A stretch of 64,000 nt of DNA from Candidatus Syntrophosphaera thermopropionivorans (GTDB lineage: Bacteria; Cloacimonadota; Cloacimonadia; Cloacimonadales; Cloacimonadaceae), in NCBI RefSeq assembly GCF_004353895.1, contig NZ_SMOG01000004.1:26459-90458 (forward strand), in the 5' to 3' direction. A model generated the notes under the pieces. The model made no database searches. It was not told the origin of the DNA and worked only from the letters and a program-made list of their open reading frames with translations. The position numbers were made by a program, and so were the translations under genes. Shown here piece after piece: positions 26,732 through 36,000 of the stretch. Numbering within the stretch: the first letter of the stretch is position 1; every line of letters begins with the position of its first letter.

Positions 26732-26862
26732 CTTTCACCATCCAAATTGATTTCTTTTTTCCATCTTTTTATTAATGCTTTTTTTGACAAGATTTTATTT
26801 AAATTCTATGAATTACCTTTATAGTATGTTAAAAATTAGGTTTCTCCGAAAAGTTTTTGTCT

Positions 26863-27981
26863 CTATAAATTATGTTGTTGTGGAAGGCGAATATCAAAAC
26901 GAGCACCGTGAGGTTGCACTGGTGTGTATTCTATTCTACCTTTATGTTCTTGAACAAGTTTTTGACAGATAGAAAGCCCCAGACCTGTGCCAGTAGGTTT
27001 ATTATAGCTTATAAAGGGTTTAAATAAGTCATCTACAATAGCAGGAGGGACACCCGGTCCATCATCTATCACACTTATCTGTAACCAGTTTGAGGATAAA
27101 TTAGCCATTATTTTTATAGTGCCCTTAGTACTGATGGCTTCTGAACTATTACGAATGAGGTTGATAATAGTGCGTCGGATGCGTTCCTCATCAAAATAAA
27201 CCGGCTCGTTACACTTATTTTCTATGACCAATTCAATATTTCTGCTTTTTAGTGAAGGACCATAGGTATCTTCTATATCTTTTAAAAATTTAACCATATC
27301 TACTTTCTGAATTATAAGATGATTGGGATTGCCTTTAATATAATCCAGCGTTTCCTGTAAAAGCTCATCTATCAATTTAGCTTGTTTAATTATGCCTTGA
27401 GTCAATTCTTCTGCTTCAGGGAAAAGGGTCTCTATTAACTGAGCATTTAAACTAATAATGGTGAGAGGAGATTTGATATCGTGTATTATCTTGCTGGTTG
27501 CTTTTCCTATAGCTGTTAAACGGTTTTTCTGTATCATTTCACTAAGAGCACCAGCAAATCTTTCATTCGTTAATCTGAGTCTTTCAGAAAGAGCTCGTAC
27601 CAGATTTAACATAATATTAGGATGGGAGAAGCAAAGCCTCTGGAATTCTTCTTCAGGAATTTCAAGTAATTCAGTGTCTTCCAGAGCAATGGCATTTGCA
27701 CTGCGAGGTTCTTCATTTAGAAGACTCATTTCGCCAAAGAATTCTCCTTCTTCCATAACGGTTAAAGGAGCGATAGGAGGTTCAGAATGTTCAACCTCCT
27801 TTTCAATTTCTATTTTACCTTTGAGAATTACATATAGACAGGAGCCTTCTTCCTTTTCTCGCAGTATCTTATCGCCTTTTTTAAATTTGACGGTCCTTAA
27901 TTGCTGTTTAATATCATTAACAATAATGTCATCAATCCCATCAAAAAGACCGATTATTTTTTTCTTGCTTTCTTTCTTCAT
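26863..27981 (-). CDS. Cytosolic sensor histidine kinase with N-terminal cyclic-nucleotide-binding-type domain
   Basis: Residues ~10-135 are a CRP/cAMP-binding fold (KGDKILREKEEGSCLYVILKG pattern, FFGEMSLLNEEPRSANAIA phosphate-binding cassette with its arginine). A histidine-kinase core follows: phospho-acceptor H167 in IIHDIKSPL, N box NLIRNSSEA (~274-282), G1 DDGPG (306-310) and G2 GTGLGL (331-336). There is no membrane segment, so it senses something inside the cell. No response regulator gene is adjacent. The conserved arginine of the cassette makes a cyclic-nucleotide ligand possible. The gene is flanked by the L28 gene and the flavodiiron gene, with no overlap. Confidence 0.9.
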   Translation of the reverse strand: MKKESKKKIIGLFDGIDDIIVNDIKQQLRTVKFKKGDKILREKEEGSCLYVILKGKIEIEKEVEHSEPPIAPLTVMEEGEFFGEMSLLNEEPRSANAIALEDTELLEIPEEEFQRLCFSHPNIMLNLVRALSERLRLTNERFAGALSEMIQKNRLTAIGKATSKIIHDIKSPLTIISLNAQLIETLFPEAEELTQGIIKQAKLIDELLQETLDYIKGNPNHLIIQKVDMVKFLKDIEDTYGPSLKSRNIELVIENKCNEPVYFDEERIRRTIINLIRNSSEAISTKGTIKIMANLSSNWLQISVIDDGPGVPPAIVDDLFKPFISYNKPTGTGLGLSICQKLVQEHKGRIEYTPVQPHGARFDIRLPQQHNL

Positions 27982-28122
27982 TATCCACTTACCCTTGAAT
28001 TATCCTATAATCTAAAATAATATTCTTAGCCCTTGCGTCAATATTTTTTTAACCACCCAGTACAAGTTAATAATAAACCTGGATTTAAGTATTCATAATA
28101 TATATAGAGATAGTGGATTACC

Positions 28123-29304
28123 TCACATATTATCCAGTTGTCGCTCTAAATTCTCTCGGATTTGATTAAGAATTTCTTCATCTGGAATAAATTGAACTTT
28201 TACCGGTTCTAACATTTTAAAACCACATCCACTATCATCTCCCAGCATTTTATGGAGCATAGGAACGCTTTGTCCACTCCAACCATAAGAACCGAAAGCG
28301 AGACCAATTCTATCTTTTGGAGCCAGACATTGCAGATAGCTCATAAAAGCAGCGACGGTTGGAAGAATAGAGCTATTGATAGTAGGAGAGCCGACGCAGA
28401 TATATTTGGCATCCATAACCTCTGTCATAATATCCGAGATATGAGTTAATTGTAGGTTTTGTAACTTAGCTTTAATGCCTTTATTTTCAAAAGCTTGAGC
28501 TATAGCATAAGCAATGATTTCTGTGGATTTCCACATAGTGTCGTAAATTACCAGGGCTTTTTGGTTATCTGTGATGTTATTTGACCAGAGGTTATAAGCA
28601 TTTAATATTTCAGGAAGATGTTCTGTCCAGATTAAACCGTGACTGGGAGCTATCATATTTATTTCAAGAGAGGAAACAGCTTCCATCACTTTTTGCACTT
28701 GTTTGGAATAAGGAAGGACAATATTGGCATAATATTTTTTAGCTTCTTCCAGCACTATATCCAGAGGAAAATCACTTTCAACTCTTTCATTAGAAGCTAT
28801 ATGCTGTCCAAATGCATCATTAGAAAAAAGTAGTTTTTCTTGCGGACAATAGGTTACCTGATTATCAGGCCAATGAACCATAGGTGTAGTTAGAAAAGTA
28901 AGGTCATTTTTCCCTATATTTATACTATCACCACTTTTTATTTCCTGAAAATTCCAATCCTGATGATAATGCAATTTCAGACCTTTGATAGCGCTGGCAT
29001 TGGTGTAAATCTTTGCTTCAGGAATAATTTTCATAAGTTGAGGAAGACCACTGGAATGGTCCATTTCAATATGATTCTGGACGATAATATCAATTTTATG
29101 CGGATCAATAATATCACTTATCCGAGCGAGCATCTCATCAAAAAGGTAGTACTTAACATTATCTATCAGCGTAACCTTCTCATCTATTAAAAGATAAGCA
29201 TTATAAGTGGAACCTCTGGGGGTGATATAACCGTGAAAATTGCGTAAATTCCAATCTATTGCTCCAACCCAATAGATATTATCTTTCAATTTATAGGCTT
29301 TCAT
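28123..29304 (-). CDS. Flavodiiron protein (A-type), O2/NO reductase
   Basis: This 393-residue protein has an N-terminal metallo-beta-lactamase-like diiron domain with a full ligand set: H78, E80, D82 and H83 in NHIEMDH, then H144, D163 and the histidine in APSHGLIW. A C-terminal flavodoxin domain follows (VIYDTMWKSTEIIA FMN loop). There is no rubredoxin extension. Family members reduce O2 to water or NO to N2O in anaerobes, taking electrons from rubredoxin or F420. A promoter with an overlapping palindrome lies upstream. It is probably a detoxification enzyme in this anaerobe. Confidence 0.94.
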   Translation of the reverse strand: MKAYKLKDNIYWVGAIDWNLRNFHGYITPRGSTYNAYLLIDEKVTLIDNVKYYLFDEMLARISDIIDPHKIDIIVQNHIEMDHSSGLPQLMKIIPEAKIYTNASAIKGLKLHYHQDWNFQEIKSGDSINIGKNDLTFLTTPMVHWPDNQVTYCPQEKLLFSNDAFGQHIASNERVESDFPLDIVLEEAKKYYANIVLPYSKQVQKVMEAVSSLEINMIAPSHGLIWTEHLPEILNAYNLWSNNITDNQKALVIYDTMWKSTEIIAYAIAQAFENKGIKAKLQNLQLTHISDIMTEVMDAKYICVGSPTINSSILPTVAAFMSYLQCLAPKDRIGLAFGSYGWSGQSVPMLHKMLGDDSGCGFKMLEPVKVQFIPDEEILNQIRENLERQLDNM

Positions 29305-29347
29305 TTTGAATCTCCTTTTTTGGAATCTTTTATACGATATAAATACC

Positions 29348-29385
29348 TACTATTATAGTATATACTTTTTAACACAGGTTTGCAA
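29348..29385 (-). promoter_or_regulatory. Promoter of the flavodiiron gene with overlapping palindrome
   Basis: On the minus strand a -35 TTGCAA (29380-29385) and -10 TATACT (29357-29362) are separated by 17 bases. A perfect palindrome TACTAT-T-ATAGTA (29348-29360) overlaps the -10 box, an ideal position for a repressor. The same hexamers, in the opposite arrangement, form the palindrome upstream of the Rrf2 gene. Confidence 0.5.
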
Positions 29386-29394
29386 AAATAAACT

Positions 29395-30198
29395 TCATTT
29401 CTGGCAAACAGGACAAAAATAAGTGCTTCGTCCACCTTGTTTTATTTTCTGGACAGGATGTCCCTGGGGACAAGAGGTTTTTTGATAGATTTGTAAAAAA
29501 TTCTGGAACTCACCTTTTTTATCATCAATCCTCCGATAATCCGATATGGAGGTTCCATTTTTCTCTATGGCTTCGTTAAGGACAGTCTTAGTTGTTTTTA
29601 TAAGTTTGGAAAGCCTTTGGGAAGAAAGAGAAGAAGCAGGAGTTTCAGGATTGATTTTAGCCCGATAAAGAATCTCATTAGCATAGATATTTCCCAGTCC
29701 AGCAATGATTTTTTGGTCCATTAAGATATTTTTTATAGGTGCTTTCCGACCCTTAAGAGCTTTTTGCAAATAAGAAAGATTAAAATCCTCAGATAGTGGT
29801 TCAACACCAAGTTCAGGCAAGTAGGCAGGGATATTTTTAGTTGGACAAAGGACAATTTTTCCGAAGGTGCGGATATCTATAAAGTGTATTTTTTCTTTTT
29901 CTGATAAGCGAAAACAGGCTCGTTCGTGTTCAGGATGATTAGCTATGGTATTGTCCCGCACCAATTTTCCAGTCATTCCGAGATGAATGATAATCGTATT
30001 CTCATTTGTTAGATGGATAAGGATAAATTTTCCGCGTCTTTCAAGACCTATAATCTTTGCAGGAAAGGGAGTTGAGGTTAACTCTTTGTCCCACAATAAA
30101 GTGTGAGAATGATAACAATCCAATCCCTCTATCTGTTTATCCTTTAGTTCATTTTCTAATTCATTTAAAATGGTTTGCACTTCTGGAAGCTCTGGCAT
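29395..30198 (-). CDS. mutM: Formamidopyrimidine-DNA glycosylase (Fpg/MutM), variant zinc finger
   Basis: This 267-residue base-excision-repair enzyme removes 8-oxoguanine and Fapy lesions and nicks the AP site. The N-terminus MPELPEVQTI supplies the catalytic proline and glutamate. A RRGK lysine lies near residue 57, and GLGNIYANEILYRA is the helix-two-turn-helix DNA-binding motif. The C-terminal zinc finger is atypical. Its first ligand pair reads CPQGHP, so the usual CX2C is replaced by CX3H, while the second pair CPVC is normal. The length is otherwise standard. There is no overlap with neighbours. Confidence 0.92.
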   Translation of the reverse strand: MPELPEVQTILNELENELKDKQIEGLDCYHSHTLLWDKELTSTPFPAKIIGLERRGKFILIHLTNENTIIIHLGMTGKLVRDNTIANHPEHERACFRLSEKEKIHFIDIRTFGKIVLCPTKNIPAYLPELGVEPLSEDFNLSYLQKALKGRKAPIKNILMDQKIIAGLGNIYANEILYRAKINPETPASSLSSQRLSKLIKTTKTVLNEAIEKNGTSISDYRRIDDKKGEFQNFLQIYQKTSCPQGHPVQKIKQGGRSTYFCPVCQK

Positions 30199-30782
30199 TT
30201 AATCTATTTCCTTAATATATAATTCTTATTTTTTTTACCTTTTAGAGCATAGCTCTATATTGGCAAGTTCTTTATGAGGTCAAATCTACCTTCTGAATAT
30301 TTTTTATCTTTTGATGAATACTTGATTGCCTGCTTTTCTTGAGCTTATGTCCAATTTCGGACATGAGCTGGACATGAGCTGGACATAAGCTAGACATAAG
30401 CTGGACAAAAAGATGCAGATATCTTCCGGTACTACGGATGAAAAATAACCTTATAATATCCAGCTCCAAAGTGGCTGTCATAAACTATAAATTTATCCAG
30501 CGCCATAAAAATTATATATAATTATTATAAAGTTGTAAATCATTGAATACAACAAATATATTTTTTAATTCCTTATTTATCATCTAATTCTAATCTTATG
30601 ATGAAAAAATTATATTAAATTGCCTATAAAGTGCTTGAAGAGCTTGAAAGGATGAGAATAGCTTTATACCTTGGTTCTATGCTTTTTATTTGACAAAGAG
30701 TTAAAATCCAGAGATTGGTCTCAAAAATGGGGTTCAGAATTGTTATCTGAAAGGACTCAGGAATATAGTTAAAGGAGTTGCA
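30199..30782. other. 584-base divergent intergenic region carrying an 11-bp repeat element
   Basis: There is no credible gene here. It holds a TAGAGC-ATA-GCTCTA palindrome at 30243-30257 (45 bases upstream of mutM), the tandem repeat at 30342-30407, and a -35-like TTGACA (30690-30695) about 90 bases before the NuoE-like start without a clear -10 box. The tract 30500-30660 is AT-rich and featureless. Confidence 0.5.
30342..30407. repeat. 11-bp tandem repeats preceded by one inverted unit (copy 1)
   Basis: Four direct units with consensus GGACATRAGCT run from 30359 to 30402, plus a 5-base partial unit to 30407. One inverted unit AGCTTATGTCC (30342-30352) and a 6-base spacer AATTTC precede them, so the first direct unit can fold back on the inverted one (11 bp, one G-T). 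A second element of the same design lies at 49205-49276. There are no spacers between units, so it is not a CRISPR. Reading frames across it are repeat artefacts. Confidence 0.85.
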
Positions 30783-31247
30783 ATGGAGCAAGACTTCATT
30801 TCTGTGGATGAAATATTGCAGGAATATGAGGGCAAAAAAGGTAATTTAATTCCAATATTACAGGCTGTTCAGCGTCAAAAAGGATATTTATCCAAATCGG
30901 ATATACGCTATATCTCAGAAAAGATGCATATTCCCATTGCTGAAATCTATGGAGTGGTAACTTTCTATGCGATGTTTCGTCTGGAACCCCAAGGTGAACA
31001 TATAATAAAAATTTGTAAAGGCACTGCTTGTCATGTGGCAGATGCGGATAGTATAAAAGAAGCTGTAGTGGATTATTTAAAATTGGAAGAAGGAGAACAA
31101 ACTACAGCAGATGGTAAATTTACCGTTATGGAAGTTGCATGTCTGGGCTGTTGCTCTCTTTCTCCAGTGATAATGATAGACCAGCAAACTTTTGGGAAAC
31201 TCACCCCCAATTCCATACCGGGGATTTTGAGTCGGTTTAAGAAATAG
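30783..31247 (+). CDS. nuoE: NuoE/HydC-like [2Fe-2S] subunit of an NADH-linked (probably bifurcating) complex
   Basis: This 154-residue thioredoxin-fold protein has the four [2Fe-2S] ligands C78, C83 (CKGTAC) and C120, C124 (CLGCC), and an N-terminal helical region typical of the 24-kDa/NuoE family. It passes electrons to or from the FMN subunit encoded next. It is the first gene of a three-gene operon, 10 bases ahead of the NuoF-like gene. The complex lacks membrane subunits, so it is soluble and not respiratory complex I. The symbol reflects homology only. Confidence 0.93.
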   Translation: MEQDFISVDEILQEYEGKKGNLIPILQAVQRQKGYLSKSDIRYISEKMHIPIAEIYGVVTFYAMFRLEPQGEHIIKICKGTACHVADADSIKEAVVDYLKLEEGEQTTADGKFTVMEVACLGCCSLSPVIMIDQQTFGKLTPNSIPGILSRFKK

Positions 31248-31257
31248 GTGAAAATAT

Positions 31258-33027
31258 ATGAGTGAGATTATAGTAAAAGTTGGTTTGGCAAGTTGTGGAA
31301 GAGCTGCTGGTGCAATGGAAGTTTATGATAAGCTAAAAGAGTATTTAGAGCAAAATGAAGGGGCTTATATATTAAAAAGGACCGGATGCATTGGTATGTG
31401 TTTTGAAGAACCGATTGTATCCTTAAGTGGTTCAGAAATAGGTGAAATCACACTTGGGAAAGTCAATGCAGAGAATGTAATAAATCTTATTGAAGAATAT
31501 AGAAAGGACATAATTCCTTCTTCTAATATCATATTATCCGATAAGGTTGAAGCTTCTTGTAACGATTTATTTGCCTATCAACAGAGGATTGTTCTGCAAA
31601 ACTGTGGAAGAATTGATCCCTTATCCATTGAAGATTATGAGGCTTCTGGAGGCTATCAAGCTTTGAGAAAAGCCCTTACTTTAAGTCCCCAAGAGATAAT
31701 TAATGAAGTCAAGATATCAGGTTTAAGAGGAAGAGGTGGCGCAGGATTTCCAACTGGTCTGAAATGGTCCTTTGCTGCTTCTGCTAAGAGTGATATAAAG
31801 TATATTATCTGTAATGCGGATGAAGGTGATCCTGGTGCTTTTATGGATCGTAGTGTTTTGGAAGGGGATCCTCATAGAGTTCTGGAAGGTATGATTATTG
31901 GTGCCTATGCTATTGGAGCACATAAAGGATACATCTATTGTAGAGCAGAATATCCTCTGGCAATTGAACATCTAAAGATGGCAATTGTTTCTGCCCGGGA
32001 AAAGAATTATTTAGGGGATAATATACTGGGGACAGATTTCAGTTTTGAACTTTCTATCAAAGAAGGTGCTGGAGCATTTGTTTGTGGTGAAGAAACTGCA
32101 CTTATGCAATCTATTGAAGGTAAACGCGGAATGCCTTCCATCCGTCCACCTTATCCAGCTGAATCAGGTCTCTGGGGTAAACCTACAAATATCAATAATG
32201 TTGAGACCTGGGCAAATATTCCCTGGATTATAAAAAATGGTGGAGAAGCTTTTAAGGCAATTGGGATGGAAAAATCTTCTGGAACAAAGGTCTTTGCTTT
32301 AGCCGGGAAAATTGCTGGTAGCGGATTAATAGAAGTGCCCATGGGAATAACCTTACGAGACATTATCTATAAAGTCGGTGGTGGTATGAAAACGGAAAAA
32401 CCGTTTAAAGCAGTGCAATTGGGTGGACCTTCCGGAGGATGTATTCCTGCTGACTTGCTTGATATCCCTGTAGATTATGATAGTATCACAGCGACTGGTG
32501 CTATTATGGGCTCTGGTGGAATGGTAGTTATGGATTCTGGAACCTGTATGGTGGATGTAGCGCGCTATTTTCTCAATTTTACTCAGAATGAATCCTGTGG
32601 AAAATGCACTTTCTGCCGGATTGGAACAAGAAGAATGCTGGAAATATTAAACAGAATAACAGAGGGCAAAGGAGAACTTGAAGACCTGGATAGACTGGAA
32701 GAATTGGCGTTAAATATTAGTAAGGGTTCTCTTTGTGGGTTGGGACAAACAGCACCTAATCCTGTTCTCACCACTTTACGATACTTTAAGGATGAATATT
32801 TAGCACATATTGTAGATAAAAGATGTCCCGCTGGAGTTTGTACTTCTCTTCTGCATTATTACATCCTTCCAGAAAAATGTATTGGTTGCACTCTTTGTGC
32901 CAGAATGTGTCCTGTTTCCTGTATCTCTGGAAGTTTGAGACAAGTTCATATTATAGATCAAAGTAGATGTACCCATTGTGGGAATTGTTATAAAGCCTGT
33001 AAATTTGGTGCTGTAACCAGAGAGTAG
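31258..33027 (+). CDS. nuoF: NuoF/HydB-like FMN and Fe-S flavoprotein subunit
   Basis: This 589-residue protein has an N-terminal thioredoxin-like [2Fe-2S] domain (GLASCGRAAGA, TGCIGMCFEEP). A NADH/FMN-binding core carries GLRGRGGAGFPTGLKW and the NADEGDPGAFMDR motif. A [4Fe-4S] motif ESCGKCTFCRIGTRRM follows, and a C-terminal ferredoxin domain carries two clusters (CIGCTLCARMC and CTHCGNCYKAC). This is the HydB-type plan found in electron-bifurcating hydrogenases, formate dehydrogenases and transhydrogenases, and it is longer than respiratory NuoF. The extra C-terminal clusters are typical of ferredoxin-coupled enzymes. It lies between the NuoE-like and the large GltD-containing gene. Confidence 0.93.
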   Translation: MSEIIVKVGLASCGRAAGAMEVYDKLKEYLEQNEGAYILKRTGCIGMCFEEPIVSLSGSEIGEITLGKVNAENVINLIEEYRKDIIPSSNIILSDKVEASCNDLFAYQQRIVLQNCGRIDPLSIEDYEASGGYQALRKALTLSPQEIINEVKISGLRGRGGAGFPTGLKWSFAASAKSDIKYIICNADEGDPGAFMDRSVLEGDPHRVLEGMIIGAYAIGAHKGYIYCRAEYPLAIEHLKMAIVSAREKNYLGDNILGTDFSFELSIKEGAGAFVCGEETALMQSIEGKRGMPSIRPPYPAESGLWGKPTNINNVETWANIPWIIKNGGEAFKAIGMEKSSGTKVFALAGKIAGSGLIEVPMGITLRDIIYKVGGGMKTEKPFKAVQLGGPSGGCIPADLLDIPVDYDSITATGAIMGSGGMVVMDSGTCMVDVARYFLNFTQNESCGKCTFCRIGTRRMLEILNRITEGKGELEDLDRLEELALNISKGSLCGLGQTAPNPVLTTLRYFKDEYLAHIVDKRCPAGVCTSLLHYYILPEKCIGCTLCARMCPVSCISGSLRQVHIIDQSRCTHCGNCYKACKFGAVTRE

Positions 33028-33036
33028 GAGTTAAAA

Positions 33037-36000
33037 ATGATTGAAGTGATACTTAATGGAAAGAAAATAGAAAGTGAAGCCGGAATTACTATTCTGGAAC
33101 TGGCAAAAAGAAATGGCATTAAAATTCCAACTCTTTGTGATGATGAAGAGTTAAATCCATATGGTTCTTGCTGGGTCTGTTTAGTTGAAGTCAAAGGAAG
33201 AAAAGGTTTTGTAACTTCCTGTGGTACAACTATCGCCCCTGGAATGGAGATAATAACAGATAGTGCAGAAATTAGCAATGCCCGCAAAATGGCGCTGGAG
33301 CTACTCATCTCTAATCACTATGCGGATTGTGAAGCTCCCTGCAAACTTGCCTGTCCTGCTTTGGTGGATGTTCAAAGCTATGTTTCCTTGATTGTTAATG
33401 GTCAGTATCATGATGCGGTAAAAGTTATCAAAAAAACCTTACCTATGCCTCTTTCTATTGGAAGAATCTGCCCTGCTTTTTGTGAAAAGGAATGTCGTCG
33501 TCAGATTGTGGATGAGTCTATAGCCATTCGTCAATTAAAAAGGTTTGCAGCAGATGAAGATTTGAATGATGCGTGGAGTTATATTCCGGAGAAAAAGGAA
33601 TCCACTGGCAAAAAGGTGGCTATCATAGGTGCAGGTCCTTCCGGTCTCACCTGTGGATACTATCTTTCTAATCAGGGATATGAGGTTAAGGTTTTTGAAT
33701 CTGCTGCTGAAGCTGGTGGCTGGCTTCGTTATGGAATTCCAGAATACAGATTGCCCAAAGACATATTAGATAGAGAAATTGAATTGATGTGTTCCAATGG
33801 AATGGAGATAGAGTATAATATCAAACTTGGGCAAGACCTAAAATTAAATGAGCTCTCTCAAGCTTATGATGCAGTTTACTTAGCTATTGGTGCACAAAAA
33901 GCGGTTCCTTTTCCGGTCAAGGGTTCAGACCTGCAAGGTTGTTTTTTAGGAGTGGATTTCTTGAAAGCTCACAGCTTGGGACAAACTCCATATTTAGGTA
34001 AAAAGGTTGCTGTAGTAGGAGGTGGAAACACAGCTATTGATTGTGCCAGGACAGCTATTCGTCTGGGTTGTGAGGTAACCGTTATTTATAGACGAACTCG
34101 TCAGGAAATGCCAGCTGAACCAGAAGAAATAGAAGCTGCTGAAAAAGAAGGAGTAATCTTTCATTATCTAAGCAATCCGGTGGAATATATAGGCAGTGAT
34201 GGCAAATTGCAACAAGTTAAGATTGAGAAAATGCAACTGGGAGAACCCGATTCCAGTGGAAGAAGAAGACCTGTTCCTACGGGAGAATACTTTCTGGAAT
34301 CCTATGATTCTATCATTGCTGCTATCTCACAAATTCCAGAGGTAGAGATTTTTGCTCAAGAAGATAATTTTATCCAAGGACAGATTTTGCCTATAAGTCG
34401 CTGGCAAACCGCTATAGTAGATGAAAAAACTATGTATACAGGTCTGGCAAATGTCTTTGCAGGAGGAGATTTTCGCAGAGGTCCTGCAACTGCCATAGAA
34501 GCTATTGCAGATGGTTATTTTGCTGCTGAAGCTATAGACCGTTTCCTTAAAGGTCAAAAAATAGAGAAAGATACCTTCCGCTTTGACTCCAAGAAGGGTT
34601 ATAAGATTCAGGACATCTCTCCTAAAGAATACAGGAAGTATGAAAAAATTGCCCGGGAGAAAATGCCTAATATACCGATAGATAAAGCAAAAAACTCTTT
34701 TGAAGAAGTTGAACTGGGATTTAATGAAATCTCGGCAAAATTTGAGGCAGAACGCTGTCTGGAATGTGGATGTCAGGTTAATGAAACCTGTAAATTGAGA
34801 GAATATTGCACTGATTTAAAAGTGGAAGCTCTGTCTTATCCCGGTACTATTAATAAATACTGCATAGATTATTCTCATCCTTATATCTTGCGCGACCCTA
34901 ATAAATGCATTGATTGTGGCAGATGTGTGCGAATCTGTTCCGAAATTCAGGGTCCAGGTGTTCTTGGATATATTTATCGTGGTTTTTCTACTCTTATAGC
35001 TCCTGAATTTGGAGAATCGCTAACTAAGACTTCTTGTGAAAGCTGTGGTAAATGTATTGCTGTATGTCCTGTAGGAGCTTTGGTAGAAAGAAACATTAAT
35101 TATAAATTGAATCCCTTAGAGAAAGAAAAAACAAAACAAAATTGTGGTATTTGCGGTATAGGCTGTTGTATCCAGTGCGAATGTCAATCAGGAGTGCCTG
35201 TTTTAATAGGAACTGATGAAAAAGCCCCTGGATTCAATGGACGCAATCTCTGTTTTAAAGGAAGATTTGGCTGGCAAGCTTTCTATACTGAAGAAAGATT
35301 AAAATCGCCTGTAGTTAAAAGAAAAGGGAAATGGGAACCGATAAACTGGCAAGAAACCTATTCCTTGCTGCAAGAAAAAGTGAAAGAGCTTTCCAGTTAT
35401 GCTTTTGCCATCTCTCCTTTAATAACTCTGGAAGAGATGCTTATACTGGGAAAAGCAGCAAAAAATACTGGCTCTGTGCTTTATGCTTCTCAAGATTATC
35501 ATTTCTTTAGCAGCCAATATCTCCCGCTTAAACCAAACCTTGAACCTTACCAGATATTTGAAGACTTTTCCGAATTTGTGGTAATAGGAGAAATTAGCCA
35601 GAACTTACGCACTCTCTTACGGTTGCAACAGAAAAAAGGCAAGAGATTGGTAAGTGTCCTATGTCAAAACTCCACGGCTCTGCATTTTGCGGATAAAGTC
35701 TATTCTTCCCTTTCTGCTTTGCAGGGTAATAAAAATCAGTTATTTATTTATAATATCAATCAGATAAGCGAGAAAGATATCTATGAGATATTGAATCTGG
35801 CAGTGTCTCTGGATTCAGGATTGGGAAATATACTGGAAAGTTCAGATTATCCCAATTATTATGGATTACAGCTTTTAAATTCTGAATGGAAAGATAATGT
35901 TGATGCTGAATTAATACTTAGTTACGGAACGAAGAGTAAGAAATTCTCTAATACGAAGTTCAGTGTAGAAATCCTTCCTTTTATTGATTCTTCCTCAGAG

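Noticed and set aside
30342..30407. CRISPR-like array
   Set aside because: Units are 11 bp and directly adjacent with no spacers, and no cas genes are present.
30272..30481. 69-codon minus-strand frame over the first 11-bp repeat element
   Set aside because: It reads through tandem repeats in an intergenic region, with a repetitive, low-complexity product and no ribosome-binding site.
30783..33027. Respiratory complex I (nuo) operon
   Set aside because: Only NuoE/F/G-like soluble parts are present, with no membrane subunits and with extra ferredoxin domains typical of soluble bifurcating enzymes.
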